From Anticarsia gemmatalis (lineage: Eukaryota; Arthropoda; Insecta; Lepidoptera; Erebidae), in the NCBI RefSeq assembly GCF_050436995.1, contig NC_134754.1, positions 9,913,001 to 9,977,000 of the forward strand: a stretch of DNA of 64,000 nt. The letters are read 5' to 3'. Each line of letters begins with the position of its first letter. The stretch's first letter is position 1. Made by a program: the position numbers and the translations under genes. Positions 12,501 through 25,353 of this stretch are shown piece after piece. The notes below the pieces were generated by a model, which saw only the letters and a program-made list of their open reading frames with translations, did not search any database and was not told where the DNA came from.

Positions 12501-13324
12501 GGAATAGAAAAATATTGTAGCTACATTTTACTACGCGGCTGTTATAAGATACACTGGGGTCTCTGTTATTGAAGAATTATGCTTCGATATAAAAGTTTCT
12601 TCAGTAAAATAGTGATGTAAGTTATAGCTGCATTGCAGGTCATAGAAAAATTAGGCCACAGCACCAACGGCCGCGGAGTTTCGTAGATTTGACAGCTTTC
12701 CAATAACATCAATTTTACTCTGGCATATATGAGCCACCAATTGCGATACGCACCACCTACTTTTTACATAAATAGGTAAAAAAAAACTCCATGCTTCAGA
12801 AAACATATCGTATTCATACGATTCATTCCCACCTTATATTTTATGGGATTTATATATCATTTTTATGTTTCCAATTCATTTCTAAGCCTTTTTTATTTTC
12901 TTATCCCTTGTATGACTGTGTGGATAAATTACAGTAACGTTTACATTTCATATCGGATTTGTTGGGTTCCGTTAAACCGTGTTTAAATCTCTAGATTAAA
13001 ATACCGCAAGATCATTTATGACGATTATTGTCCGATTTGTGTTGACCTAAAAAGAAGCATTAAAACATTCATTTGAAGATTTGTCACGCGCCGTTCGACC
13101 ACCGTTGTAGTTATACAAAATGTACAAACGAACGTAATGCATTTTATGTCATTGAGAATTTACGACATCCATGCACCTTTCATATAATATGAAGTTCCTA
13201 ATACCATTACAATCTAATACAACCATACATTGATGCCAAAATGTGATTATTATTATTGTTGTTTGTTCGCCCGCGTAGAGTTTAACGTTTCAAGTTAAAT
13301 TGCAAACAGTAAAACAGCGATAAA
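9580..13324. other. AT-rich non-coding stretch
   Basis: No coding region is recognised. One weak exon-like segment (11369-11460) has an acceptor after a T-run, 30 open codons and a GTAAGTTT donor, but its length and signals are within chance. An ATGGCGGCGGC motif (YY1/Pho-like core) lies at about 11803-11813. Confidence 0.45.
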
Positions 13325-13551
13325 AGTGGCCCGGCTGGTTCCGACCTCAGGATGGAAAGAGAAAAATAGATCCTTTTTGTGTCTATCTACACTCGGATAC
13401 ACATTACAGTCTTAGCTATGTAGCCCTAGGGCTGCGCGCCAAATAAAAATAAGACAGAACCTCATCCGATATTAAAAGAAACGGCATTAAGCGAGCCCTC
13501 CGCGAACGAAGAGCCGTTCTGAAATTATTTCAAATGTCAACGTTATTGTAA
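13325..13551 (+). other. GC/CpG-richer block ending at donor ATG|GTGAGTAAA: possible non-coding exon
   Basis: The block is more GC-rich than its flanks (CTGCGCGCC, GAGCCCTCCGCGAACG) and ends at a good donor at 13552. A possible acceptor, CACATTACAG, precedes 13410. All three plus frames contain stops between them, so an exon would be untranslated. Confidence 0.2.
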
Positions 13552-13807
13552 TGGTGAGTAAATATTTGAATACGAATGTTTGAGTTGCTTGATTTGAAAT
13601 TTTTCTCTCAACCCTATTCGTTGTAAATTATATAGACCTCGAAGTATGCATTTGTTATAAAAAAATGGTAGCCGCATATAAAAGTCGAGTCAATAATCGT
13701 GGTAATCGAATCACGAATGAACGTTTTTTTAGTTTCATACTTATCATTGGAGCGAGATAAAAATAGTCGTGAGTTCTTTCACACCAAAGTTAAATAACCG
13801 ACAAGTT

Positions 13808-13993
13808 ATGTTTTGTTTTTTTATTTTTTGCTGGTCGGGCATTGTCGGAGCTTTCGTCGCGGTACTGGCTTTTTGTCAATCACCGATCCCGTTGGTGCTA
13901 TATTTCGTTGTACGCTATGTCGCTCTCGGACTCTGCTGGCTAAACGTATCATGTTTGCTGTTCTGTTTGAGAAATAAAAGACCTATTTTGTAG
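13808..13993 (+). CDS. Small hydrophobic ORF, unrecognised, doubtful
   Basis: From the first ATG it gives 61 residues: a very hydrophobic N-terminal segment with W and F clusters, a proline pair, a second hydrophobic segment, and a basic end (RNKRP). In outline it resembles a two-pass membrane micropeptide. The middle third prefers G/C at the third codon position, unlike the flanks, and AATAAA overlaps its last codons. The frame is also open a little upstream. Against it: no family is recognised, T-rich DNA encodes hydrophobic peptides by default, and the length is within chance. Confidence 0.15.
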   Translation: MFCFFIFCWSGIVGAFVAVLAFCQSPIPLVLYFVVRYVALGLCWLNVSCLLFCLRNKRPIL

Positions 13994-14674
13994 ATTGAGT
14001 TGACTAGACACCGTGACAGAGGAGCGAGTCTAAAAATTCGTTGATTGAATCAGAACTCTATATTTGTAAAGTAAAGGGATTACATAATGTATTACTATCA
14101 GAAAATTGCATTAAGCTTCTTAACTTTAAGCTACGCGACAAAGTCATTAGGAGCAGTTAATTTATTATCGACTGCTTCATTACTATGAGAAAACTAACTT
14201 GTAAAAAAGTAACTACCTGTATAATGTAGCAATGTATAACATTACAAATGTATAGATAAGTAATATCTCCAGATCCCAGCGGGCCATGTGAGACAAATTT
14301 GTTATCGCCAAGACGTATTCCAATAATTTATGGCGGGAATACCTGATAACGTGACAGCTTCGGCCATATTGGAATTGCAATCTGGCAGCGTGACGTAATC
14401 CTGTATCCCTAATAAATCAGTGTGTATGTAGATTCAGGTATTACGAGGATAAATTAGGGCTTGATTTGTTATAGGCGTTCAAATATTTATTGTGCCGAAT
14501 TGGTAAGCCTACGCTTAGTGTCTAGGGCTCTTGAATACTAGTTACACATATGTAATAATGTATCTTTTTAGGAATGGATTATTCTTGCTCTAACATTATG
14601 TATTAATAACAATAAAGTTATCTATGACTACTAACAGGCAGAGCTTTTTAGTATGATGTATAACTTTATGTAAT

Positions 14675-14946
14675 ACTAGCTGACCCGCGCAACTTCGCTT
14701 GCGTCACATAAGAGACAATAAAGTCATAATTTTCCCCGTTTTTGTAACATTTTTCACTGGTACTCTGCTCCTATTAGTCGTAGCGTGATAGCCTATAGCC
14801 TTCCTCGATAAATGGACTATCTAACACTGAAATAATTTTTCAAATAGGATCAGTGGTTCCTAAGATTAGCGCGTTCAAACAAACAAAGAAAGAAACAAAC
14901 TCAGCAAACAAACAAACAAATTCAGCTTTAAAATATTAGTATAGAT
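14675..14946 (+). repeat. Dispersed CTAGCTGACCC...TAGTATAGAT repeat, copy 1
   Basis: It starts ACTAGCTGACCCGCGCAACT, contains TTTTTGTAACATTTTTCA, TTCCTCGATAAATGGACTAT and GATTAGCGCGTTCAAAC, then (CAAA)n, and ends TTAGTATAGAT. Copies at 24125-24372 (+) and 43680-43936 (-) have the same architecture and end points. I think it is a retroposed LINE 3' end or SINE-like unit of Lepidoptera; the family name is uncertain. Confidence 0.75.
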
Positions 14947-17707
14947 TTTGGTACAACTATTAGTTCAATGACCCAGAGTAGATCATAAGCCAGTGTTACC
15001 TAGCTTGCATATAGTAAACAGGAGTATTATAGCATAGTAGTAGTATCGTTATTCGGCCAAACTTCGTTGTTATGCAAATCAGACACTATCAGTTTGGACT
15101 ACAGGTGCTTGTGTAACTAAGATTTTGTTAGACAAGTTACTCTATAATATTATAATGTAGAGTTTGTTGCAGTAAAAGTTAAGCTTTTGTATTAAAATCT
15201 AAAGTTTCGTGTAAATAAAAATATTATACAGGTTTTGTCCGTATTCGGGATACATTATGTTGTCTTGCCAAAGTGCCTCGCAATATTTTTTTTTGTAAGC
15301 TTTCGGTTTCGGTAATTCCGTTATTGACTAATTGTGTTTCCGGTGCAGCACTTTGGATTTAAAAATATGTAGTAATGTCCAAAACCAAATTCCTTAAAAC
15401 TCTGTATGCTAACAAAAAGAAGCAAAAATAAAACGCGCCATTATAAACATGTTCTCTAAACAAAATAAAACCTCGTTACCTCTATGGTCGGCGGGTAACT
15501 GAATATTCCCTGTTCCACATTTGAATGATCAAAGAAATCAAAATGTAGGTAACTCGCACACCCCTTTGAGTTACGTTGTAAACATTGCTGGCCGGTTCTA
15601 ATCGTACGTTATGTCAGAAAAAGATAAAGATAGTGTTGTGCTTTGTAAGTTCGTTAGTTAGATAGTAATGGGACATTGCAATTATTTTCTTAAGTCACTT
15701 CTCGATTATTTCTCGCTATTGAAAATCGGTAGCAAAAACTGGCTGAATTAAAAACATAATTTCACCCACAATAATAATATTACTGTGGTTGAAACTTTTT
15801 GAAAGCTACTTAATCAATTAAAAGGTATCGTTTTTAATTATGAAAAATGTTGAAGATTAAAAAGTGTGTCAACAATATTAATTGTATTGCAGTATTTTTA
15901 ACAAGTTCCTTAATGTGGAATCTGTTTTTATTATATCATTCTGGATATAAATCCTGTGAAATGTTTATGACTTTTGTCTTTGACCAATAAGAGCATAAAT
16001 AAACGAATTTTTAAACCATTTGTGTCCTTCCTCAGATTCATTAATCTGTTTAATTTAACTCATCCTACCATTAAACGATATTTAAAAAAACATATTTTAA
16101 AGCGATTAACTTTATTGTACTAGAAATATTAATTATTTTGCTATAATTTTTTGCAACTTACATAAATAACATATACTTCATGTAATACTGAAAACCGCAT
16201 AAAAATCGTGCAGTTTTTCACTTCATCACGAACTGACAGACCAGACACGGCGGGAAACTTCTATATCAGAAATATGTTACAAGTACTATCGAAAGCTCAT
16301 CACTAAAGACTCATCAAAATTAATCCCAGCACGTTAATATAAATCAGTACACACTCGGACACTAACAAACATCGTAGTTATAACACTTATAATGAAAACA
16401 CGTAGCGGCCTGTAATGACTTTCTGGACTGAGCAAAAACTCCTGGTGGAGCGTGTTTATGGCGTCTACCCTCCGGCTCTGCGGTCCGTGTAAGGACTCGA
16501 ACACACGATGTTCGTATTACTTTTCAATGGAGTGAATGCTTTTTTGAGAAGCTGTTCAACTGTGCGATGAAAGGTGTTCATAGCCTAGGATAAAGAAATT
16601 ATGATCTGGAAATAGAAACTTAGAGCATTATTTCATAAGATATAAAATAATATTTTAAAAGCGTGTCAGTTTAGTAACAAATGATGTGGGCCTTATAGAT
16701 GTTATTAGTATGTATATAGTCAAAACGGTTTTGAAATCGTATCAACAAATGTAATTATGTATGCAAAAGTAACTATGTCTTGCTTTCGTGTATTTACAGA
16801 GGCATTTTGGACTTTAGGTTTGCTGTATGTGCGCTAGAAAATGTATTTCAAGATTTAGTCTCTGGCTCTTCAATAGGTTATTTCGTACTAAGAATGTCAC
16901 GGGTATGAACTTTTCCATAAAAATACCTAAAATTATATTTATTAATATATGTAGTTTTAATTCTACACTCGAAGTAAAAACAGAAGCGTTCAATAATTAT
17001 TTAGCAGTATGTTTGTTTTAAATACAATTGATGTTTGAAATGAAAATTGTAATGGACGTTCAATCACTCTGTAAACGAGCGAAATAATTATATCGAAGTG
17101 AATGATATCGTATAAATAATGATGTGCTATTTTAGTTCAGTATTATGAAACTTTAATGTGTATTCTGTTTATGTTCTGTATAATGATTTCCCAAAGGAGT
17201 TTTATTTACAATTTACAGACAATTTACTTTGATCGTATTAGTGGTAGTATACCACTAAAAATAAAAAAGTCGCAGGGTCTATTTTTGGTATTGATATTGT
17301 GATTATCTAATAAAAAAACAGACTTAGAAAAAAAGACAGCCTGTTTACTCGTATATATGTTTGTGTTTAAGCAAGCTTAAGTAAAAATGAGAAATATATT
17401 AGATAAAATGCTGTATGAAGGAAATTGAAAGTCACTCAAAAAGGACTTCACGTATTTATACCTTTTTTCATCCACCTGTCGTGAAACCATCGACCATAAA
17501 AATCGTTCTTCAATATTTTCTTTATAGTCCATAAAATCAGAGTATAATAAAAATATAAATAAGGCAGGTTAATAATATTCTTTATTATCAACTTTTATAA
17601 CTTACAGGCTTTAGTAGGTTTTAAATATTCATTTTGATTGAAATTTAAGGAAAAATGAGAGATTTGCCCATTAAATATTAAGAAGAAACAATTTTTGCTA
17701 TAAAACT
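14947..17707. other. AT-rich non-coding stretch
   Basis: No coding signal. A SINE-head relic at 16470-16525 is the only recognised item. Confidence 0.5.
16470..16525 (-). mobile_element. Possible SINE B-box relic
   Basis: On the minus strand GTGTGTTCGAGTCCTTACAC and the following GGACC resemble the B-box and next bases of the 40816-41022 SINE (GTGGGTTCGATTCCCACAC then GGAGC). Only this core is recognisable. Confidence 0.3.
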
Positions 17708-17830
17708 GTCAGTGATAGTCGAATGGTATAAGTTGGCACCTACAACACAAGTGGTCAACGGTTCGAACCCGAGGCAGCACATGTGTGTTTCAAAAATAGC
17801 CAGCCTGGTGTACTCAAGGCATATAAGCAA
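17708..17830 (+). mobile_element. SINE family 1, internally deleted copy
   Basis: The head (GTGATAGTCGAATGGTATAAG; B-box GGTTCGAACCC at about 17760-17770; GAGGCAGCACATGTGTG) matches 7442-7530. The central body is missing and a short AGCCAGCCTGGTGTACTC piece of the 3' body follows. It is older and more diverged than the 7442 copy. Confidence 0.65.
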
Positions 17831-18559
17831 GTAATGTGTTGAATTTATTTATTTTATTTTATAAGCTCTTTATAATACTTAATTTGACACAAAAACTGCA
17901 ATAAGGGTTTTTGACGTTCGAGTGCATCTATGTATACTGGCGATAGGATATTGAGAATGGATGAGACATTTGATGATGGAGAAGACATTTGATTTTAATA
18001 TGAATTATGTTCGCCAATCATCTTTGATCTGTGCACTGTTTAAAGCCGTACCGACAAACTTATTATATCAGTCATTCATACTACAACTCTTCCAAAACCT
18101 ATTTACATTTCTTAAAGTTATCCCGTCAATGTATTTACAGCCCTATAAACGCCATCACAGACACGATTAATACTAAATAATATTTTTTATGTCATTTCTA
18201 GTTCCAAACTAACTACTGTCGTTAATTAGACTCTTTTGTAAAAACTACGTTGAACAAGTATTCTCGGAAATATTTTAACTCAGTGCTCACTCTTTTCAAA
18301 AAGTCCAATGTAGTAATTACATAGCTTTTATAAATGTTCTATGAAAATGTATTGAAGAAAAAGCATACATGGATGAAATACGTGTATGTATGACCTGTTT
18401 GAAAACTTGTACGGTATACGTTCAGTTAAAAGGTTTAATAACTTTATTAAAATATATGAAAGAGTGTTCAAGGATGCAATAATATAAAAAGCTTTTAAGG
18501 AACTAGGGTGTTATACTATAGAGTTTTTAATAATTCAATATTTTTGCTAAAAAGAGTAC

Positions 18560-18605
18560 AAACGGCCTTTTACTTAGCAGTGGGACATTCAATCAGGCTA
18601 AGGAA
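18560..18605 (+). mobile_element. SINE family 1 3' end fragment
   Basis: GCAGTGGGACATTCAATC AGGCTAA is the characteristic 3' end of this SINE group (compare GCAGTGGGACAGTATTGG at 49006-49023). No head is visible upstream. Confidence 0.4.
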
Positions 18606-21600
18606 AAAAAAGAGGATACGTCATATCTTACAAATTAACATACATAAGTTAGTTAACGTGGATAAGACAATTTATTCTTACGGAATAAATAATTTGTTGA
18701 ATGTGTAACCAGCCTTTAAAAATATCAATAACAATTTCTACAGATTACGTTATTTGTAATTTGCAAAATTAACATTTACAAAAGATCCCAATACAGATTA
18801 AAATAATAAAATTGTAACAACAAATTTAATTAAGTTCAGAACAACAAAAGTATACTAACGGCCAATAACGAGGTACAATTCGTTCATAAATTACCGGCAT
18901 CCATCCGACAATTCTTTACATTGTCTACATTTCCGTAATACTGTATTATATTTGTGCGAATCGTCGAAATCACGACACCCGAGGCAAGGCTGACAACGCC
19001 TCTCAATATTTATTATTTCCTTTGTGAAACAAGATATTGTGAAACACGCCCTTCCCATGATATTTTTATTAAGCGTTTCATTATTTATTTCAAGTGAAAA
19101 GGCTTCTCTCTTATTGAAGTTGAGTGTTGAACCTCGTCAGCGAAATGTAGAACGTGTTGACTAATTTTTCAAGACAATTTCTATGATTTTTTGAAGGAGA
19201 GAGAAGTAATCGTAGCGTCGAAAAAAATTTTCAAAGAGGAGGAGATAACGAAAGAAACCTAAGTAGTAAGCAATCACATAGATACGCAACAAATTATCAG
19301 AAGACTGACGCATCAAAGCCAATAATAAATACGAATAATTATCATGGTGCTTTCATTAGTAACAATAAGTGGATACATATTCATATTCATGACTGTACAT
19401 AAAAGTCATGGGTTTATTACATACATTTTTACGAGGTAATATCGCCGAGTAGCTGTTTATTAATTGAAAACGAAAATACAGTCCGTCGGTAGAAGTTATC
19501 AACTTTCTTAGAATTCCTGATAGTGGTCGGATGAGGAAGTCCTCAGATGTTATCATTAAACCGCAATTAGAAGCCACTACTTAAAGGAAAAAGTACCTGT
19601 AATCATATTTAACCGTATCTTAGTAATTTGCATGTAATCTGCAGAGAGATGAGTCTAGACAGTCTTTTAGCAATCATATTTCCGTCTTTGATAAAATATA
19701 TGCTTACCGGAGTTCCTCCATTCGTTGCGAAGAACTTTTATATAATTTACTTGCCGTGTTTTTCATTACAGATATTAAGCTCTTAGAGACTATTATTAAA
19801 CGTATTGTGAAATAAGAATCATCAAAATTATAACACCATTAATACCGTTTAACATAATTAATGCTCATATTTGCTTTAACAACTATGTAACTGTATGAAA
19901 TTCACAATTCAACAGAATTGTTTACTCGGCTCCCACAATTCAACAGGTGCACACAATTTAACATTTTTTACGACTAAAAGCGTCGCTGCGTCGCCACTTT
20001 AGCCAAATCGCCTGTCAGGCCTGTCCATCACTGTCATGCTTGCAGCTTTACTGTTAAGCAAAAACAGTTCTCTTTCCCAGATTGCTATACAAGTGAGAAA
20101 TATAATGTTATGCATAGTCATCGGAGCATGTCGGGTGATGTCGGGAATTTTCGGATGCACGCTAACTAAATTGCGGAGCTGCGTGGGAATGACTCCGGCC
20201 CGGTCATTACCGCGGTACCACAGTTATCCGTTGTGAAACAATAACAGTTACTCGATTAATTAATGTACACTCACATGCGTATTCAATAGTTTTTCTTACG
20301 ACTTTGTTATGAGTTTTTCTGTAGTATCCCATGTTGGTAAACAATCGTAACCGTTAGACACCATATGTACGTTTCATGAATCGGTTATTGGTAGTCGATA
20401 TTCGTAATTATCGGTGTTAGAATGTTGTTGCTGGGTCGAGTAGGGATCGAGTTGTTGTGTCGAGTGTCATCGTTATCTTGTTTCGTTATTGACAGTATGT
20501 TTTGGTATTTCCTTTGTGTTGCGAATAGACAGGACGCGTGTAAGCACTTAACTTTTGCGAAGCAAAAAGTTATCGTTTTGTTAGTTTTTTTCCAGATACC
20601 ATTAAATTTAGTATGCTATTAATATAATAAGGTATTAAAGCCAGTTCGGCTGCGGGCGTATAACGGTAGAATTAGGTCCGATAAATGGGCATAGTTCCAA
20701 TTCCGCTCAATTGAAGATTTTCTTGAAAGAAGAAAATACGTGCCTTCGTCGGAATATTTCGAATTCAGGGTCTTAGAAGAGTTGAGGGACAAAAGGGGAT
20801 TGTAAACTGTAGTCGGAGTGGAGTTGGGGCTCGACACGGTCGGGAAATAGATGCAAAATACTTGGGCCGAATATGTATGGACTATAGATTACATTGTGGT
20901 GTGACGGGGCCGGGATTGGTGACGACCTGCAAAGCTGGCATTCGCTATGCGTGATGGATTGAGTCGAAAGTCGAATCGAATATTTAATGGAATGCCTACC
21001 AATGTTTTGAATGGACTGTGGCCCTTAGAGACACGCAGTCGCATCGAATCGAATTGCATCGGCACATCGTTTGTTTGGTGAAATTTTGTGACAGTGTTTT
21101 TTCTATGTTACTTTTAGATTTTCTTTTTGACATCGAAATACCTTTTACCCATTAATTACATTTTTAGTTAAAATCAACTTCGATGCGGCCTTTTTATTGA
21201 AAAATCCGAGTTGATATATTGATATGAGAATCAAAAACTGTGATTCGGATTGACAAGCTTTCATTCTATTCTGTGTATGCAAAAGAAAATGTTATCGCTC
21301 CTTTTTAGTTTAGTGTGATATTCATGTCATTGTGAAATTCGTGCAATTTACTACACTGTAAACAAAGGAAGTCTATAAATTTTGATATCTGTTTTCAAAA
21401 CTTCATTTTAGAATTAATCATACAAAAACAAAATCAATGACTTGTTAACTAGTTTCGTTAAATCTAAAACCAAAAACAAAACGTACGAAAGTGATTCGAA
21501 AACCAATCATAAGTGTGTTGATTGTTGTTCGCCAACGCGAATAACGCTTCGATAGATTGACTTGTTTGTACCAACATGTCTGACTGTACCAAATAAAACT

Positions 21601-23679
21601 AAATCAAATCATTCCCTAATATATTGATGTAGGATAACGGTCGAGAGGATAAAGATATTGCTTCGATTTATAACTTTATTGATGATAGTAGTTCATATTT
21701 TTACAGAGTAATCTTATATGAATATAGTTGCAAAATGCTTTTACAATTTGCTTTCTTAAAGGAGATGATGGAGAAGAGATAACTTATGCAATTATTTATA
21801 AATTTATTATTTAAAATAACACCTTCCATACTTGGAAGAAGAAGGACATAATTACTGTAATAAGATAATAACAATTTAATTAAGAAACCCATGTGTCAAA
21901 TTTTCTGTGTTTCCCATAATCAGTCCTTATCATCACTATCAATATCAAATTTATGGGTAGTAATTATGATTTTAAATACAAAAAAACAGCGGTATACATT
22001 TCAGATTGTATAATAACAAGCTCAAAATTACAGCCATATAATTGTTATGAACAATACGCAATTACAACCTAAAACAAACTTAACCTAGAATTACAACTAT
22101 TCAGTATTTCAACTAGAAACGCTTTTATGGTGTTAACTGCACCGTGTTAAGTGTAGTGTAAAATTGAATGTGCTTTGATTACTATTCGTAGCCAACGTTC
22201 GTGCAACCACTGACTTGAAATTCATTTGTCAAGTTTAGAATTATGCGCTAAATCTTCTAGAATTTATATTTAAGCGTAATAGAAGCTTGTAAAAAATATA
22301 TTGAATTTTTGATAAATGGACGTCCGTAGTAACTACACTGCTAATGTTTTGCGCGATGGACGTGTTTGAAGTTTCGATTCTTTCACTCCTTAGCAGAAGT
22401 TCTTCTTCAAATGAAGAAAAGAAAACAGATTATAGTAGTTTTTTTTAACTGTAATAGGATATATATAGTGTGTTTATGAATAAGAAGGTAAGTGTTTATT
22501 TGTACGATTGTAAAGCTTCGTAACTGATGATTTGCTAATATAAAGGTGGTTTCATTAAAATTACTGGCAAAGTAAAACTAATTCTCGAGTTGGTTGAGTT
22601 CCATCTGACTCAAAAATGGACCCACAGATCTACTTAATCTGTGGTCGTCATATTTTGAAAAGCCTCTGAAAAGAGTTAGTTTATTTTCATGAGAGTAGTA
22701 ATCTATGTAGAAAAAGTAGATATTCCATTGTATTTTGTCGGAACTTAAATAAGTTTGTACAGTTATTTGAAGCATGCAACTTGCACTCGCTTTTATGAAT
22801 ATAATGAACATGTAAAAGTTACAAAAAAGTTTCTGTATTCAGACAGTAGATGTCATTAGTGTGTCGCAGTTCGTTGAACATCTACATCTTCAAAATGATT
22901 CAGTTGTCGCGAGCTTTTTCATGTTGACTGTACATTTTGTTTTTATTCTGAAGTGTTTGTATTTATGAATGAATAAAAATTTGATTTTTGTGTCAATGTG
23001 TAGGGTCAGGTAAATGGAGAGCAGTTTTCTTACATATATCTATATTATAGAATTTAATGAAGGATATAATTACTTCTCTAGTCATTCGGAGTAAAAAATA
23101 TGTCAATCACAAAATATAAAACTGAGCCCAAACATCAAGAAAAAGTCAAGACTTGTTTGCTCTAAATCCTGTTATTTATAGTATTTATTATAACACGTTG
23201 TTTAATTACTATTTTTAAGTGAAGTTATTTTTACCTATCCGCCTATTCAGTCAACTTCCTCCGGATTTGATATATTAGGCCTATTGTCATAGACCCTACT
23301 GGTCTCTACCTCATCTATTACTATAACAATAATATTTTTAACACTAAAACAATGAACCAAAGCACTATTTCGTTAAAGAAAATACAGAACATTTACCACA
23401 TTTCTGTTTGCAATCGACTTCCGAATAGTCATTACCGGTTCTAGCCGACGCCGTCACCCGTTGATTCAGTTAACGCTTCGTCTTGCACCTGCCCTGTTTC
23501 TTTTTCACCCTTCATTTCCTTCAGCGAAAATGCCTTCGCGTTCTGTATTTTGCTGTAGTTGCTGTAGTACTCTATAGGTTATGTATGAAGTGTGAAGTAA
23601 GTCTGGTACATTGAAACTTAGGAAACATATTATAGGTACTACATATTATATTATCCATTTTGGATTTTGTGATTGAAGT

Positions 23680-23711
23680 CCTCAATAGTTTGCTGTAAGA
23701 AACTATTGAGG
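23680..23711. repeat. Perfect 12-bp hairpin
   Basis: CCTCAATAGTTT pairs with AAACTATTGAGG around an 8-nt loop. Too short for a pre-miRNA. Confidence 0.6.
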
Positions 23712-24124
23712 TAAACGAACAAGAAAATATATAACTCCGCTAATATTTAATAAAATAGATTATATAAGAAATACATAACGTATGTCATTTTGCTTATTTC
23801 AATTACGATATAACTACCAATTTACTCCCGTTGGTAGAATTTATTTTTATCTCTATAAATAACAAACTTTTTCACAAAACAAATAAAATTTCAAGTTCCG
23901 TGTAGAGTTTTATAGTAGTTAGTGTACCACAAACAGTCCGAAAGCAAAAAGCTCTGTTAATTGCACGCGGTGTTTTTGTGAAAACAAAAGCACGGATTGT
24001 TATTCAAACACACAGCTTTATGCAATAAGAGATTAAGTCTTTGCTGCTAAATAAGGAAAGGTTTGAATAAAATAAACGGCTAAAGATGTTGTTCAGTGAA
24101 GGGTAATTCAGGATTTTATTATAC

Positions 24125-24372
24125 ACTAGCTGACCCGCGCAACTTCGCTTGCGTCACATAAAAGAGAATGGGTCAAAATTTTCCCCGTTTTTGTAACATT
24201 TTTTATTGTTACTCTGCTCTTATTGGTCGTAGCGTGACAATATATAGCTTATAGCCTTCCTCGATAAATGGACTATCCAAAAGTGAATTTTTCAAATCGG
24301 ACCAGTAGTTCCCGAGATTAGCGCGTTTAAACAAACAAACAAACTCTTTAGCTTTATAATATTAGTATAGAT
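24125..24372 (+). repeat. Dispersed CTAGCTGACCC...TAGTATAGAT repeat, copy 2
   Basis: It has the same start, body and end as 14675-14946, with a shorter CAAA tract. Its sequence is close enough to the other two copies to suggest fairly recent spread. Confidence 0.75.
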
Positions 24373-24829
24373 ACATAATTATATTTAGGTGAAAGACTTT
24401 TTACGAAGGATTTTACAATAATAATTTTAACGTTTAACTAAGTCAGGGCTCAAAATTCGTATACGCACGCAAATATGTAACTGATAATAATTAGTTTTGT
24501 TGTGTTATTAATGTGGTAGTCATTCACACACATTTCCGATTTAAATTAAAACATTGCAAAAAAGTTAAAGCAAAAGCAAGCCAAAGCTAATCAATCTTTC
24601 ATCATCATACACCAATCATAATAACTACGTAAATCCATAACTTAATCTATAACATAATAATATGTGATTTTGAATACAAAAAAACAGCCGAAAACTAAAT
24701 TTATTTCACCTAGGTACAAAATTGCAACATAAACATCTTGCTTCTATCAACCTGTGCGATATTATCGATGCAGCAGTGAAAGGTTTGTACAAATCGGATA
24801 TGCCAAAATGCAGTTTTCGTGTAAGCACG

Positions 24830-25353
24830 TAAGGGTGCGTCCACATCTGGCGAATGTGCCGCGAATGTGCAGCTCGCGAGCCGTTTGCGAGCTGCGCGCG
24901 TACAATTTTGTTCGAGCGCCGCTCCTGCGCCGCCCGCGCGCAGTTCACGCGCAACCTAAGCGCCGTACGCGATCAGCGCGCGGGCGGCGCGCTAGCGGCT
25001 CGCGTCTTCCTTCCACCCGCGTCTCAATCCCCGCACCCCTAACGCCGTTGTCTCTTTTTTTTCCTTTTTATCAGTAATATAATAGCTAATGATGCAGCAA
25101 TTATATTAAAAGCACTTGTGTCGTCCGACATCTTCGAAAGTACTGAGCCAGTAAATGGAACTGTAAGCGCGAGGATTGAGTACGCGCAGATCGCGCGCCG
25201 CGCGCACGCCTTTATACGAGCCTTGTATGAGTTGCGCTAAAGAGGCGCACCAAACTATTGCCGTGACTGCACGCGCGCAGCTCGCCGGCAGCTCGCAAAC
25301 GGCTTGTGAGCTGCACATTCGCGGCACGTTCGCCAGATGTGGACGCACCCTAA
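24830..25353. mobile_element. GC-rich PIF/Harbinger-like MITE with TAA target duplication
   Basis: The termini GGGTGCGTCCACATCTGGCG are inverted repeats; including the adjoining A/T they extend over 24832-24894 and 25289-25351 with 60 of 63 bases identical. Each end is flanked by TAA (24830-24832 and 25351-25353), the 3-bp TWA-type duplication known for PIF/Harbinger elements. The 518-bp interior is strikingly GC- and CpG-rich in an AT-rich region and encodes no transposase: the frames at 24706-25412 are open only because GC-rich DNA has few stops. High arm identity implies recent insertion. Confidence 0.8.

Larger units (their letters stand above)
17831..24124. other. AT-rich stretch with a few GC patches
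   Basis: No gene is recognised. GC patches lie at 20140-20230 and 20880-21060 (with repeated TCGAATCG/ATCGAATCGAAT words). A strong acceptor (TTTTTCATTACAG) at 19768 opens only a 13-codon frame. Open frames at 20036-20236 and 20619-20837 lack recognisable motifs; the latter has no ATG at its nominal start. Confidence 0.45.

Noticed and set aside
19769..19810. Strong acceptor followed by a 13-codon frame
   Set aside because: Too short to support coding, and no polyadenylation signal follows closely.
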